Positions 24,355-37,800 of a DNA stretch of 64,000 nucleotides are shown here, in pieces. Numbering within the stretch: position 1 is the stretch's first letter; every line of letters starts with the position of its first letter. Source of the stretch: Eutrigla gurnardus. Lineage: Eukaryota > Chordata > Actinopteri > Perciformes > Triglidae. The stretch lies in assembly GCA_963514095.1 (NCBI GenBank), contig OY741281.1, forward strand, positions 5,262,154 to 5,326,153. Direction: 5' to 3'. Under the pieces are notes generated by a model that saw nothing but the letters and a program-made list of their open reading frames with translations, did not search any database and was not told the origin of the DNA. The translations under genes and the position numbers were made by a program.

Positions 24355-24360
24355 AATAAA
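24355..24360 (+). terminator. nom1: nom1 polyadenylation signal
   Basis: AATAAA about 290 bp after the nom1 stop codon; a second AATAAA at 24477-24482 could be an alternative. Gives a 3' UTR of about 0.3-0.45 kb. Confidence 0.55.
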
Positions 24361-24489
24361 TATCCACGGATTTTTGTTTCCTGACAATTTGATAGCAATG
24401 TCTTGGATATATTCTATTTTTCATTTCCCCGATCCATAATGGCGCTTGTATATTTGCAGTCAGTCATAAAAGCCACAATAAATCAAACA

Positions 24490-26290
24490 TCCTGTCTTAA
24501 CGCCTTGACTCGTTTAGAGTAGAGAAACAGTTTTCTCTTACCACCGCTCTCATTTCTTCCACCTTAACGTTCTTGTGGAGGCCGTGTGCAGAAAAAGTTG
24601 CAGAGTTGTGCACCTTGAGCCATTCTTCTTGGCTTTACTGAGTCTATTTACACTCTCGCACAAAATAAAGCTCATTATAATAAAGTCTTTCTCCGCCTTA
24701 AATGCAATGATTAGTGGATATTTGCATGTTGTGATGTTCTGTTGATATTTCCACTCGGCTTGCCTGGAGTGTGACAAAGACGAGAGCAGTGGGAACGGAG
24801 AGGGACGGCCGTTCCTCCTGTGTTTGCACACCCTGATGAAGTGACCCCGGGGCCTCGAGTCTAGCCTATTCTGTTTGCTCGCTGACACCAGTAAACCGCC
24901 CGCGTGGTTAGCATAGCAGAGTCATTCTGTTACATTTGATACTTGCGCCTATTAATTAGCTCCGTTGGTGCGAACCCGTATCAATCTGAGGCTGGAGCGT
25001 GGCCCGAGGTCAGGAATGGGCCACCAAGGTCAACCAGAGGAAATGTCCTTCACTTATAGTCCACGAAGCACGCCGTCGCCTCGCGCTAAAGGGAGAGTCG
25101 TTTGGTTTTTGATGACAAAAAAAACACTTTGGGCTTAAGTAGCAGTGGTGTTATTGTTTTATTTGTATGTTTATGTATTTATTGAGAAATGATGGTGACT
25201 GCTGGGAGGAAAAACCTGAGAATTTGTCACTTAGAGGTGGAGATAGTGGGATCAATAGGCTCACTGTGCACTCCATACACTGGCCATTGTCTGCAGCCCT
25301 GAGCCAGCCGGTTGCCATCAGCTTTACCTGGTGTACTCTCTTTGGGTTTGACCCTCAGCTGAACTTTGCTTTAGCTGACTAAACCAAACAGCTGAAGATA
25401 ACCAACAGATCGCAGAGTAATCCTGTTCCAAATGGCACACAATCAGTCCAACCCCTGCTATAGTTTAACGCTAACGACTGCAGGAATAATGGCAACAAGC
25501 ATACATTGTGTCGACTGTATTTTCTGTGAAATACCTGATGCACAGTGTAAACCATAATGATATCGGCCCCATAGCTCAGTCACATTGTTAACCAAAATAT
25601 ATTAAAATAAAAGAGGAGGCTGAAAGAAGAGCATATCAGATATCAACATATTAGTTAATAACACACCCTGAATAAATAATGTGTTTGTGTGGGTAGGAAA
25701 AATAGGCTGATGGGACGTTTTGTTTGCATTTGAGGAAGTCCGCTCTCATTTTAACACATTTTACATACAGTATGTGTTATGTTTATAATTCCTCATTGTT
25801 GCATTATTTGTTTTTCTTTCTATTTCAATTAAAATCAAGAAGAATCTTTTAATTCTCACATTAAGTTAGTGCAAAACTGAATATAATGAGTTCCTAGAAT
25901 AGCATTTAAATTGCTTTTATCAAGTAAAAAAAAAATATTTTTTTATTTCTTCAGGTTAAATAAAAGTTTAAAGTGATTCCAGGCGTGATAATTGCGGCTG
26001 GGCGGCCAGGTTGTCGCTCAACGAGCCATTTAAAAGGTTTATTAATGCGAGCCATTGCTAGTGTGGTGTGAAATGTTTCCTCCGTCTGTCCGCCGACTCG
26101 CTGTTTGCTCTCACTGCACGTTTGCACAGATCCGACAGCGCTATTAACAGTGATTCCCATGACCCGAGCTGTCAGAGCAAGGAGAAAAACACGAGCCTGC
26201 GTCCGCACTGCGAGCAAATCATAAATCAATCCGCCTCTTTTTTTTCTTTTTTAACAAAATTTGCACCAAAACACCAAAAAATCTTTTATA
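24490..26290. other. nom1-mnx1 intergenic spacer (tail to tail) with candidate enhancers
   Basis: No coding region of a recognisable family. Two stretches look like conserved non-coding sequence: about 24540-25100 (with ATTTGCAT-type word near 24719-24726 and GATTAGTGG) and about 25960-26230 (GATAATTGCGGCT, GCCATTTAAAAGG, GTTTATTAATGCGAGCCATT). Between them (25400-25960) the sequence is AT-rich and shows nothing specific. Confidence 0.5.
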
Positions 26291-26657
26291 TAAAAACATT
26301 TTTATTTCACATTGTTCAGAGACGCCAAACAATAATTTATCATGCACTGGGATGACCATTTTATAAATACAGTATAGAAAAATAAACATAACATTTTTTT
26401 TTTCCAGCGTGACATGACACACTACGGAACACCACGAAGAACAAAAATAAGGTTCAAAATTAGAGAAATGACAGCGGGCTATTTTACTGTGGAGGATATT
26501 ATTGAACGGTTATTGCTGACGAACGAACCATCACAGCGGGGGGGAAACATCGCAAAGTCCTGAGCCAGTTTACAGCGTTTGCATATAAACCATGCAACAT
26601 GTCACAGTTTACATATAGAGTGCTGAATGATGCTATTATAAACTTAAATATCCCGCT

Positions 26658-26663
26658 TTTATT
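26658..26663 (-). terminator. mnx1: possible mnx1 polyadenylation signal
   Basis: AATAAA on the minus strand about 190 bp past the mnx1 stop codon. A second at 26301-26306 would give a 3' UTR of about 550 bp. The sequence alone does not decide between them. Confidence 0.4.
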
Positions 26664-26850
26664 GCCTGTCTATGACACCAAGATCGTCTATTATTGACCT
26701 AAATGTTTACTTTTCTTTAAAATAAAAAAAAAGTCATTAATTCCATGGAGGTGATTAGAGGTTGGATTACATGCAACTGCATTTTATAGCAAAAAATCCC
26801 CCCCGCAGTCGTTACAAATGGAGACCGCAACCTTCGCCCTTTCTTCGGCT

Positions 26851-28929
<2,079 letters not shown>

Positions 28930-29183
28930 CGGGTCCCGGGTGCGCGTCCTTGTCGCTCTGCTACGAAGGGAGAAGTCCGATGCCGGTTTTTTTTTCCCAC
29001 CTCTCAAAAGTTATGATGGGGTCCGGAGTGTGAGAGAGGAGCTCCGCGCGACACTTAGTCCCTGTCAGGCGGAGGGGATTGGTGCAGCCGTCTGCAGGGG
29101 GGGGCCGGCCCAAACGTCACGACGGACCCGACAACGCCTCTCCGCTCTAATCACAGTAGAGCACGGCGTTGGCGGCGTCACTG

Positions 29184-29191
29184 CTTTTATA
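29184..29191 (-). promoter_or_regulatory. mnx1: TATA box of mnx1
   Basis: The minus strand reads TATAAAAG about 255 bp upstream of the mnx1 ATG, in the only GC-rich, CpG-rich part of the 5' flank (about 28600-29180). A start site near 29155-29160 would give a leader of about 230 nt. The minus strand then carries TGACGCCGCC. Confidence 0.5.
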
Positions 29192-30279
29192 GGTATTGCT
29201 ATTACAGGAACAAAAATGACGCAAACGTTTGAAATAAAGCTCAAGTTTTTGTATCCATTATAACTGGATGTAACATTTTTTGCCTGTATATAATTCAGTA
29301 ACAGTGGGGTTTATGGAGCGAGAGTTTCCATGGTGATTATAGGATTTATTCGGTTTGTGCTGTACATTTTTTGGGGGACTGGCTTACTGTATACATCACC
29401 AATCTGACCAAGGTCACAGGAAACAGGTGTAGTAACATTTGATTAAACATCAGCCACAGGCACTCCACAGTGTCTGTTATATAATGAAGAAATAAAATAA
29501 AAATATGAATTTTACAATCTTATTTTTCTCGATATGAAAATATGCAATGTGTCCATATCATGTTCCCTTATATTACTATTTATACTGTTGCAGCTGTCGT
29601 GGCTCACCTGAGATGGTTGAACAATATTAGTTCAGCTGAAACCTGAAAATAAAAAATAAAATGTTATTAATAACCAATATAAAACAAGAAATTACAGTAC
29701 AGGCCGAAACATGCTGGATGAGTATTTATCTTTTATTTATTATAAAAAATAATACATTTTTGTTCTAACGTGTAAGGTGACCTGTCAGGTTATTAGGCTC
29801 GTCTCCACTTATTGAATTTAAATGACAATAAATAAAACGTCTGTTTGAAATAAATGAAAGCATGAGCAGAAGTGAACATGTTGAGGCGACGCACCATGTG
29901 AGGCCAACAGGGAAATTTAAGTAAAAGCCCTCCTTCTGTCGCTCTCCAATGCTGAGGGTGGCAGACGCTGGCCTGTTATAATGGAGCTGCACGACCAAAT
30001 TGATTAGGTTGAACCATCACTGCTTCTAACGTGAGGTATCAGCAATCCAAGTTTTGTTTTGGGATTTTTTACCTTACATTAAAATTCGATTTACTCTAAA
30101 AAAAAGCCTGACGTTTCCGCCCCTGCAACAATATTGGAAATATTATTGGTATTTTTTTGTTTTTACTAAATAAAAATGCAACTTTGATGTGCTTCCTATC
30201 AAAACTGGTCAAATTCAGGCACAATCTGGGAGCAACGAGAAAGAAATATGAATAGAAAGCCCTGAATTGTGGCGAGGAG

Positions 30280-30600
30280 AGAGATGTAGATAATAGGCCC
30301 GTGGCTCCGGGTGACTTCGGTCTAATAAGCCACTTAAAGTTAATGGAAGAGGAGGTCAAAATGAGAATTATTGACACCCAGTTGCCCTTAACCTGTCTAC
30401 CAATAAAGCTGATTAGTTTTTTGTCAATTCATCAGCTAACCGCGCTCCTGGGACGTTTATTTGCTCGGGGGAAATCAACAAGTCACCGGGTAGTTTTCAA
30501 GTAAAGGATCGCCATTTAATTGTGGACCTTGATGATCATGACCAATTACAGAATGATAACTGGGAGATTGATGTGGGTGGGATGTGGGCCTGCCTGAAAA
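30280..30600. promoter_or_regulatory. candidate mnx1 upstream enhancer
   Basis: About 320 bp without repeats, containing GTCTAATAAGCC, AAAGTTAATGG, AATTATTGACA, CTGATTAG, CGTTTATTTG, CATTTAATTG and GACCAATTACAG: a high density of homeodomain and forkhead-like words. Lies about 1.4-1.7 kb upstream of the mnx1 start. Regulation of mnx1 is inferred from position. Confidence 0.4.
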
Positions 30601-30710
30601 CGTGGAGGGAGAGGGAAAAAAATAGAAAGAGAAGAAGGGAGACATGAGGGTCAATTCACTGTGTTTTTACCACTTTAAAAAAAATCTAAATTTATGTAGG
30701 CCCATGGAAA

Positions 30711-30763
30711 TATATATATATATAAATAAATAAATAAATATATATATTTATTTATTTATTTCT
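30711..30763. repeat. AT microsatellite forming a near-perfect palindrome
   Basis: (TA)n and (AAAT)n on the left are mirrored by (TA)n and (ATTT)n on the right, so the segment can fold on itself (arms AAATAAATAAATAAATA / TATTTATTTATTTATTT). Lies in the mnx1 upstream region. Confidence 0.9.
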
Positions 30764-31029
30764 GTCCATTTCTATTTGATTTGTCTCTATTATAAAGATA
30801 AAACGAATAATAATTTGGACAAACCGAGAGCCATGAGAGAGGCTGAGGGTGCGTGGCAGCATATTAAAAGTATTATGATATTTTAAAGGGCCACATAAAC
30901 ATCTTCACCTTTGGACGCCGACGCCGAAACGTGTCGCCACAACGGAAGTCTTTTTCTTTGCACTTCTCTCATCACTTAAACGCGTTTTTTATCAGCCTCG
31001 TGTGATTATTATAACAGCCGGACTTCTTG

Positions 31030-31270
31030 ATTGCCGCGCGCCCCGCGCTCGCGCCCCGTCCCCTTGCACCGCCGGTTTAATTTCATTAAGGGGCCCGCAT
31101 GAATATTTCTATTAAAGCCGCGGTGAAATATGGAGCCATTTAGTATTGGCCTTCACCGATCACCAGGATTTATCGCTCCCTTTCATCACATCTAAGGGAG
31201 AGAAAATTAATAAGGCACCCAAGATGGAACCGGACCCTAAAACCCCGGTCTTTCCTGAAAGCTGTTAATT
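31030..31270. promoter_or_regulatory. candidate mnx1 upstream enhancer
   Basis: GC-rich start followed by TTTCATTAAGG, GCATGAATATT, CTATTAAAGC, ATTTAGTATTGG and AATTAATAAGG words without repeat content. Inferred regulatory element about 2.2 kb upstream of mnx1. Confidence 0.4.
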
Positions 31271-33077
31271 TGCTCTGTAATTACTTTCACAATTAACTAA
31301 AATACAAATCAAAGTGACAAATTGGGATAGTTTATATATTAATTACGTTCGTTAAATGTGTTCATTATGAAAAGGCAATTTACAGGGACCTGCACTGTCT
31401 CTTTTAATGTCAGGGGGAAAGTGACACAAATGGCCTCTTCTATGAAATGTGTGGAACTGCTTAAAAAACATTTGTGCCTCATAATCATTTTTCGCCCCCC
31501 AATTTGACATCCCACGGGCTGCATAATTTCTGACTTAAGATCAATGTCAATATGAGATAATTACAGAAAAGAGACATACTTTTTTTTCTAAAAGAAGAAA
31601 AAAAAGGATCTCGAACTCTCTATGAAATCCAATATTGCTGCTTAATTTGTCTGAGACGTGTTATCAATACACTTTGAATGGAGAGTACCTGCTTCAACAT
31701 GTGAGCCTATGCAGTATAATATATAGCCGAGGCCCAATCAGATCTTATTGATGAAACCATTTGCCTCATGCTCATGCTTTTAAAGCCTTTTACCCGTTTA
31801 GCCAATGAAAAGATTGATGATTTGCCATCAGTTTGTTGACAAAAAGAGGGCAAAAACAACAACAACTATAATAATGTAATATATGTATTAATACCCCTGC
31901 TAATGTATCCCATAAATACTTATACTTGGCCACAAAATCTAACTCAGTATTAAATCAAATTTTAAGTATATTACTTTTCATGAAAACTCCAAACACATTG
32001 AGTAAATAAAAATAAATAAATAGCAGTAATATGGGCAATTTATTAAAACTTAATTCAATTTGCACTTTCCTTTTAGGTGTGGAAGCTCCTGGTTGACTTC
32101 ACCTTTATATCCATTTTTTTTTTTTTTTTGGATCTCTGACTCTTTGGCTGCAGCTTGTACCATTGTAACAGAAATCTCACCATGACCAGGCATTTTTATT
32201 GATAAAGCTTATTTTTGATTCTACAGAATCGAATGCACCAACGTGCTCAAACTGTTAAACACTAGTTAAACGTGGGTTTCACTTGGGGCATGAGTGTGAT
32301 GAAGTGAAGCTTATTGTTTTCAGATTTCACATTATGTTGACTTTGTCAGAGAGGTATGATTCGTAGTGGTGGTGTTGCATTGGAAAGTGTTCTTTTCAAA
32401 ATGGAAATATTATCGACTTTCTTCTTTTACAATTGCATTAGATTCCATTTTATTGCACGTGAATTCAGCAGATTGTATATCTGAAAAGAAAACGATAAAT
32501 AACGATTAAGCAATGTTTTCCCAAGCTGGAATCAAATCTTTGAACACAGGCTTTTGCATGAAATCAGAAATACCTTTTCTACTGTTAATAATAATCAGTA
32601 CACCTACCATGTTACATATTTATTATAATCTTCAGCTGTAATATATGCTGCCAAAGCATAGAGCAAATAAAAAAGGCAGCAAAACACAAATCACTAAAAA
32701 ACTAAAGAATTCAATTTCTATCATATCAGTGATGCTGTTATATCATAAAAATGTTAATTTCCATATGCACAAACACAACGTCCCCACCGTACCAAAACCT
32801 CCAGATGTGTGCAGACACACGAGGGGTCAAAAGGTCAGAAAGATAAACAAAATTGAAAAAGATGCAACTGATACCTCCTTTATTTAACTGTAGGTTTATA
32901 GTTAAGCCTTGCTGTAGGAATCATACTATACTATAGATTATTCCTCGCTGTTCTCAATGTTAAAGAGGGAGGCTGTATTTGTTATGAGTACACTGTTTTT
33001 TAGGTGAAGAAAACTCTGATCAGTGTGACATTGGCAGGACATGTCATGCCCTCTATTTATATGAAGTAGACTGTAAT

Positions 33078-33110
33078 TGGTCCAAGGAATGAGCCTTGTG
33101 GTGCACCACA
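33078..33110 (-). mobile_element. LINE reverse-transcriptase fossil (minus strand)
   Basis: One minus-strand frame reads CGAPQGSFLGP, the highly conserved (V/A)PQGSxLGP block of non-LTR retrotransposon reverse transcriptases. Flanking frames are soon interrupted by stops, so this is a decayed fragment; its full extent (perhaps 32950-33350) cannot be set by eye. Confidence 0.5.
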
Positions 33111-34020
33111 TGTAAATAAGGACTGTGACAAGAAGAACATATTATCACACATTAGAAATAACCATAAGAATACCATAAAATCTGTAAACCAGAGTTGGAA
33201 TCACCCTCATCAGCATTGCTAAGCAATTAACATGTGGGTTTAGTTTTTTTGCCTAGGAAGCCATTGTTGTTTGGGCTGTATATGTCTGGTTTCATTTTCT
33301 GCATTTCAAAAGGTAAATCTGCCCTTATAATGAAGAAATATCCCCATGGTAACTCAACAGGAATACATATTACTTATATTGCGCATACGCAAAAGATGAG
33401 ATGAACAATGAAATGTGGGAAATCAAAACTCTTGTTCAGGGATTTGGATTCAACTTTCTCCACACATCAATGGAATGGAAGCATGTTGAGGTTTTTTTCT
33501 GAACACTAAAAATATTATTTGTCCATGCTAGCTATTGTATTTAAATGTTAGTCAACCAACATGGACGAAAAGTCCTCAGAAGAATGGAAAGAGGGGGAAC
33601 TCCATCTAGAGTGGTGAGATTGTTTTGTTATCCTCCTTTAATTCTGGTTTCTTTTTTTCATGGGTTTTCAGTGTAACACGATCCTGTGAAACAATTTTCT
33701 TGTGTCATTAAACACTGATTGTGTCACTCGGGTAATGAAATGGCCACCTCCACTCAAAGATGATGGATTGCACCCCAGAATAGATTTTCTTTCAGCCTCA
33801 CTAATAATAAGTCTCTCTCTGTCGACAAGCTTTGAGGAGCAAAAGTGTAATCCTTTTTACATAAAACACAAAAAGCATCTGTGTGATTGTGTATAAAGTG
33901 CAAATGCAGTAAAAAATAACCTATTAAACCAATAATTGAATGTGTAGCATCTCTTCTATCTCTAAAATGAGGCTACTGGTCATTTTAGTGCATCTAGGTG
34001 AGAGGCGGGTTCAAGCCGCT

Positions 34021-34213
34021 CGGATGTTATTGGCATGAATTTTGTCCAATCAGCTGCCCGCAATCGCCGGAACCGGAAACAGTCGGCTGTTCGTTCCCTG
34101 TGTTGTGTTGATTTCTAGAAAGAGGAGGAAAAGAAGACTTGGCGTTTGGATTAACCTAAACTGCCTTCTCAGAATTATTGTGCCTGTTTCACCTCTTAAT
34201 CCAAAAGTCAAAG
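34021..34213 (+). promoter_or_regulatory. ube3c: ube3c core promoter and probable non-coding exon 1
   Basis: CCAATCAG at 34046-34053 (NF-Y) and an inverted ATTGG at 34029-34033 precede a double ETS-like GCCGGAACCGGAAAC (34066-34080), a typical TATA-less housekeeping arrangement. AAAG|GTAAAC at 34213/34214 is a good donor, and CTCACACAG|AAATTC at 34839/34840 a good acceptor, so the leader probably has an intron (34214-34839) and the ATG lies in the second exon. Confidence 0.5.
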
Positions 34214-34500
34214 GTAAACGATTCTAATTCTCAGACGAGTGTCCTGTAATATGACCGATGTCAGAAAAGGACATGCGGATGGGAATACACCCCCCGTAAA
34301 GTTAGCCTCTCTTCAGTGCTTAGCTGCTCTGCTAGCTAGCCGCAGCGCTAACGTCAACAAAATCATGCTTCTCACAAATGTATGAATCATATGCTGCGAC
34401 ATATCACCAATAAATGCTCTGCTATGTGGTGCCTCCGTTGCTGCTTGGAGTCAGATAGGGGAAACAACTGCGTTTAGCTCCTGACAGCTGCTGAGTCATT

Positions 34501-34546
34501 AGCTAGCTAACTTAACCGGCTAGCTAACTTAACCGGCTAGCTAACT
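34501..34546. repeat. 17 bp tandem repeat, about 2.5 copies, rich in GCTAGC/GCTAAC
   Basis: Unit CTAGCTAACTTAACCGG repeated back to back in the presumed 5' UTR intron of ube3c. It belongs to a wider cluster of GTTAGC, CTTAGC and GCTAGC words at about 34300-34560. Confidence 0.85.
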
Positions 34547-34879
34547 ATTGTTGCAACCAAACAGGAGCTGTCAGCCGAATAACTAGCCAAAGTGAACCGT
34601 TAGTCGTTTTTTATAAAGTATGCCCGTGTTTACCTTAATGACCGTTGTATTCGCGTGTATTAATTACACACAGCAAACGCAGTCACTTGGTTGAAGAATC
34701 GATTAGCCGAATGTAATTGCTTTTAAACTGGAGGCAAATAACTTGTCAGGTCATTTTCGTCACTCGTTTCAGTGTTTTCCATTATTACCATTAACGTGAG
34801 GTGTTAGATAATGACTTTTATCTCATTTTACTCACACAGAAATTCGTGGTAAACCTCTGTCAATGGGAAAGATCTGACA

Positions 34880-37800
34880 ATGTTTAGCTTTGAGGGAGAT
34901 TTCAAGACAAGACCCAAGGTATCGCTTGGGGGAGCGAGTAAAAAGGTGAGTGTCATTTTACTTTTAGCAGGGATGGTGGAGTGAAATGAATCAGCATGTC
35001 TGCTGTGTTTATCAAATCTGCCTTCATCTCTTCACTCTCTGTATCTGTTGTTTGCGATGGTCAAAAATTATCTTGTTTAACTAGTATTCATGGTCTCCTG
35101 TGTTGTTTTTCAGGAGGAGAAAGCTTCTCTACTGCATCGCACTCAAGAAGAGAGAAGAAAAAGAGAGGTAACAAAACAGCAACTGCACAATGCGTTGTTG
35201 ACAAGTTGTTAATAATACTTGTGTCTGTTTTAGGTTAATAGAACAATCCATTGATGCTGCTTGTACAATAAGATGTTGTGTTCTTTTATAGGATGAAAGG
35301 AAACGGCTGAAGAATGCTATTATCATCCAGTCCTACATACGTGGCTACCAGGACTTGAAACGACAGGTAAATCTGCAAGATAGATTTTCAGTTTAGGTGT
35401 TGTTTGCCTGTTGTAGAGGCAAATTAATTGAAAGAAAGTAAATGTAGGAGCAAGGAAAAACACAATCTGTAGATACTGACTAGTGTAAGTAACTAACACA
35501 AGGGGTTGGCTGTTAAACACTGAATATTGTGAGCCTAATTATGCATAACTATTGTGAGATTGTGCCCACTTGATAACTTCCAAATGTGTTAGGACCTTCA
35601 TGTGAGTGGCTTATGAATGGTACTGCATGTCTCATGGTCTTGTTGATGCTGCATTTTTGGTGACTTAGCCACGGGATGCTCAACAATCCTGATCCGAGGA
35701 TAAACAATTACTGTGTTGTTGATATGTTTTGCTGACCACGAACGCAGTTTGCTTGACCGTAAGGATTTGCCAAATATGTGGGACTAGTCTGTGCAATCAA
35801 AGCATTTGCCGTATGTGACCTTTTGAACTTTATCTCCCAGTATGCCATCCAGAGGGCCAGGTTTGATGAGTGCGTCAGCCAGACGCAGGGAGGGGGAAAT
35901 CGCCACGTCTTGGATGGTCTGAGTCTCTGCCTCTTATCAAGACAACTCATATTTTTCTACAGACAGAGTGTGGATGCACATCGATTGGTGAGATTTATAG
36001 TCGATGCTCTTCAATTACAAGTATATTGATCGTTTCACAAGTTCTATCATAGTCAGAGATCTAATGTACGTCTTACAAGTTGTGTCTGTTTGTTCACAAA
36101 GATATGGTTGTGCCAGAACCTGGTGAAGCACAACAGTCAGTTTGTGAAGCTGTTGGTGGGCCCACAGAGACAGACATGTATGTTTCAGATCAAGAGGATC
36201 TTAGGCTTCTGCTGCAGGTACAATACTTGATAACAAATAATTAATTCATATTTTTTGTGCCATGTGACACCAAAGAAAGCTGCAGTTGATCTCACTTTTA
36301 CCTCTTTTTGTCTCCACAGACTCCTACAGAACTGCAGGGATGACAGTTTAAATGTGACTGTTCCCATGCGGATGCTAGAAATATTTTCTTCAGAGAAAAC
36401 CTATCTTCCTGTTATTCCAGATGCTAACTATGTAGCTTCATTACTCGAGCAGATTTTGCACTATATGGTACAGACAGGTAAGTCAAACAATATCAGCATT
36501 GTCATTATTGTCCTGGCTGTGATTTAGGATATATGCACAGTTTATTGATTTTGTGTCTGCTGTCAGTTTTGTGGAGGATTAAAACATTCAGTATTGCAGG
36601 CAGGGAACATATTCCAGACACAAACAAACCTTTTAAGGCCTAATTGTCAAACACTCTGTGTTGTATAGAGATGGTGAATGTGTCAATATCAATCTGTCTG
36701 AAGTGTGTTTGACTGCTTTTATCTGCACACGGCCAGTTCCTGCTCTGACTGGCACCTGAGTATATACAGTCCTACGCACAGGTCAATGACTCATTTCAAG
36801 AGTACTGAAATTATTCTTGTAGGCACAAAGCGTCTTGTTTAATTTTCGGCACTATGTCAACTGTAGTCAGATGTCTTGAAGCCTAATTAACCACACAAAC
36901 TGGCTAGCCCTAACTTTACAGATACAATGTAAATAATGTTGCAGATTATCCGTGCTTCTCCTTGATTTGATCTAATGCTGTTTTTAAGAGCAAGTTACAT
37001 TTGGTTTAACGCAGAGAAAAGCTGAAATAGCGGACTTCCTCTAATTTGTACAACAATTCCACACTTATTACTGCAAACAGGAACATTTACTGCATGTTAT
37101 GTTTAAGTTTTTCACAGTAGATGTTTAATACAATAGAACTGGTGACTTAACATCCTTTATGAATTTCTCTCTTTCTTCTTTTCAGGATACTACAGGTCGC
37201 TCTATATTCTTGTGAATCACAGGCTCCCTTCTAGTCTGGAGTACAGTGACGCTCCTTCTATCCCTATGGCAAGCACACTGTTGGAGCACATCCTCAAACC
37301 TCTGCACTTTACCTACTCCTCCTGCACAACAGGCGCAAGGTACAGCACTACACTGAAGTAACTCTTAGATCAGGATATTTACAGATGTGTGCAAACACCA
37401 AAATAAACATGCCAATTTCATTTTAACAGCCAGAATAATTACTTGTTTTAAAAGAAATATAAGAAATGTCAAATGTAGAGTACGTAATGTATTCATTCAT
37501 TGGTCACCATTACTTAGTTCTCCACCAAATCAAATGTTAGTGTTGCTGTTGTTGAATTAAACAGACCAGAACTAGCAGCACCGACTGACTGATGATACAC
37601 CATCTGCTGAAGTGTCCACGAGCAATAATCTTTTGGTTAATCAGTACTGCACTGCTGTCTTCTGGATGAGGCAGAGAAATCTAATTTCCACTGTTGACAA
37701 TTAATAGAGTATCACATAATAGGATGATACGAATTTCCTGATACACTTCCATTCAATCCTGTTGTCCCCTATTGCTGCTTTTTTTAGTACAGAGAAAAGG

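Larger units (their letters stand above)
29280..34020. other. mnx1-ube3c intergenic region with a cluster of candidate enhancers
   Basis: No gene seen. Stretches of non-repetitive, enhancer-like sequence: about 29765-30020, 30280-30600, 31030-31270, 31370-31560 and 31620-31860. They are broken by AT-rich spacers and microsatellites. From about 31870 to 34000 the sequence is ordinary AT-rich DNA with a LINE fragment at 33078-33110. Nothing else is identifiable. Confidence 0.5.

Noticed and set aside
34005..34030. GGTTCAAGCC resembling a tRNA B box
   Set aside because: No A box or cloverleaf pairing nearby; it lies in the ube3c promoter.
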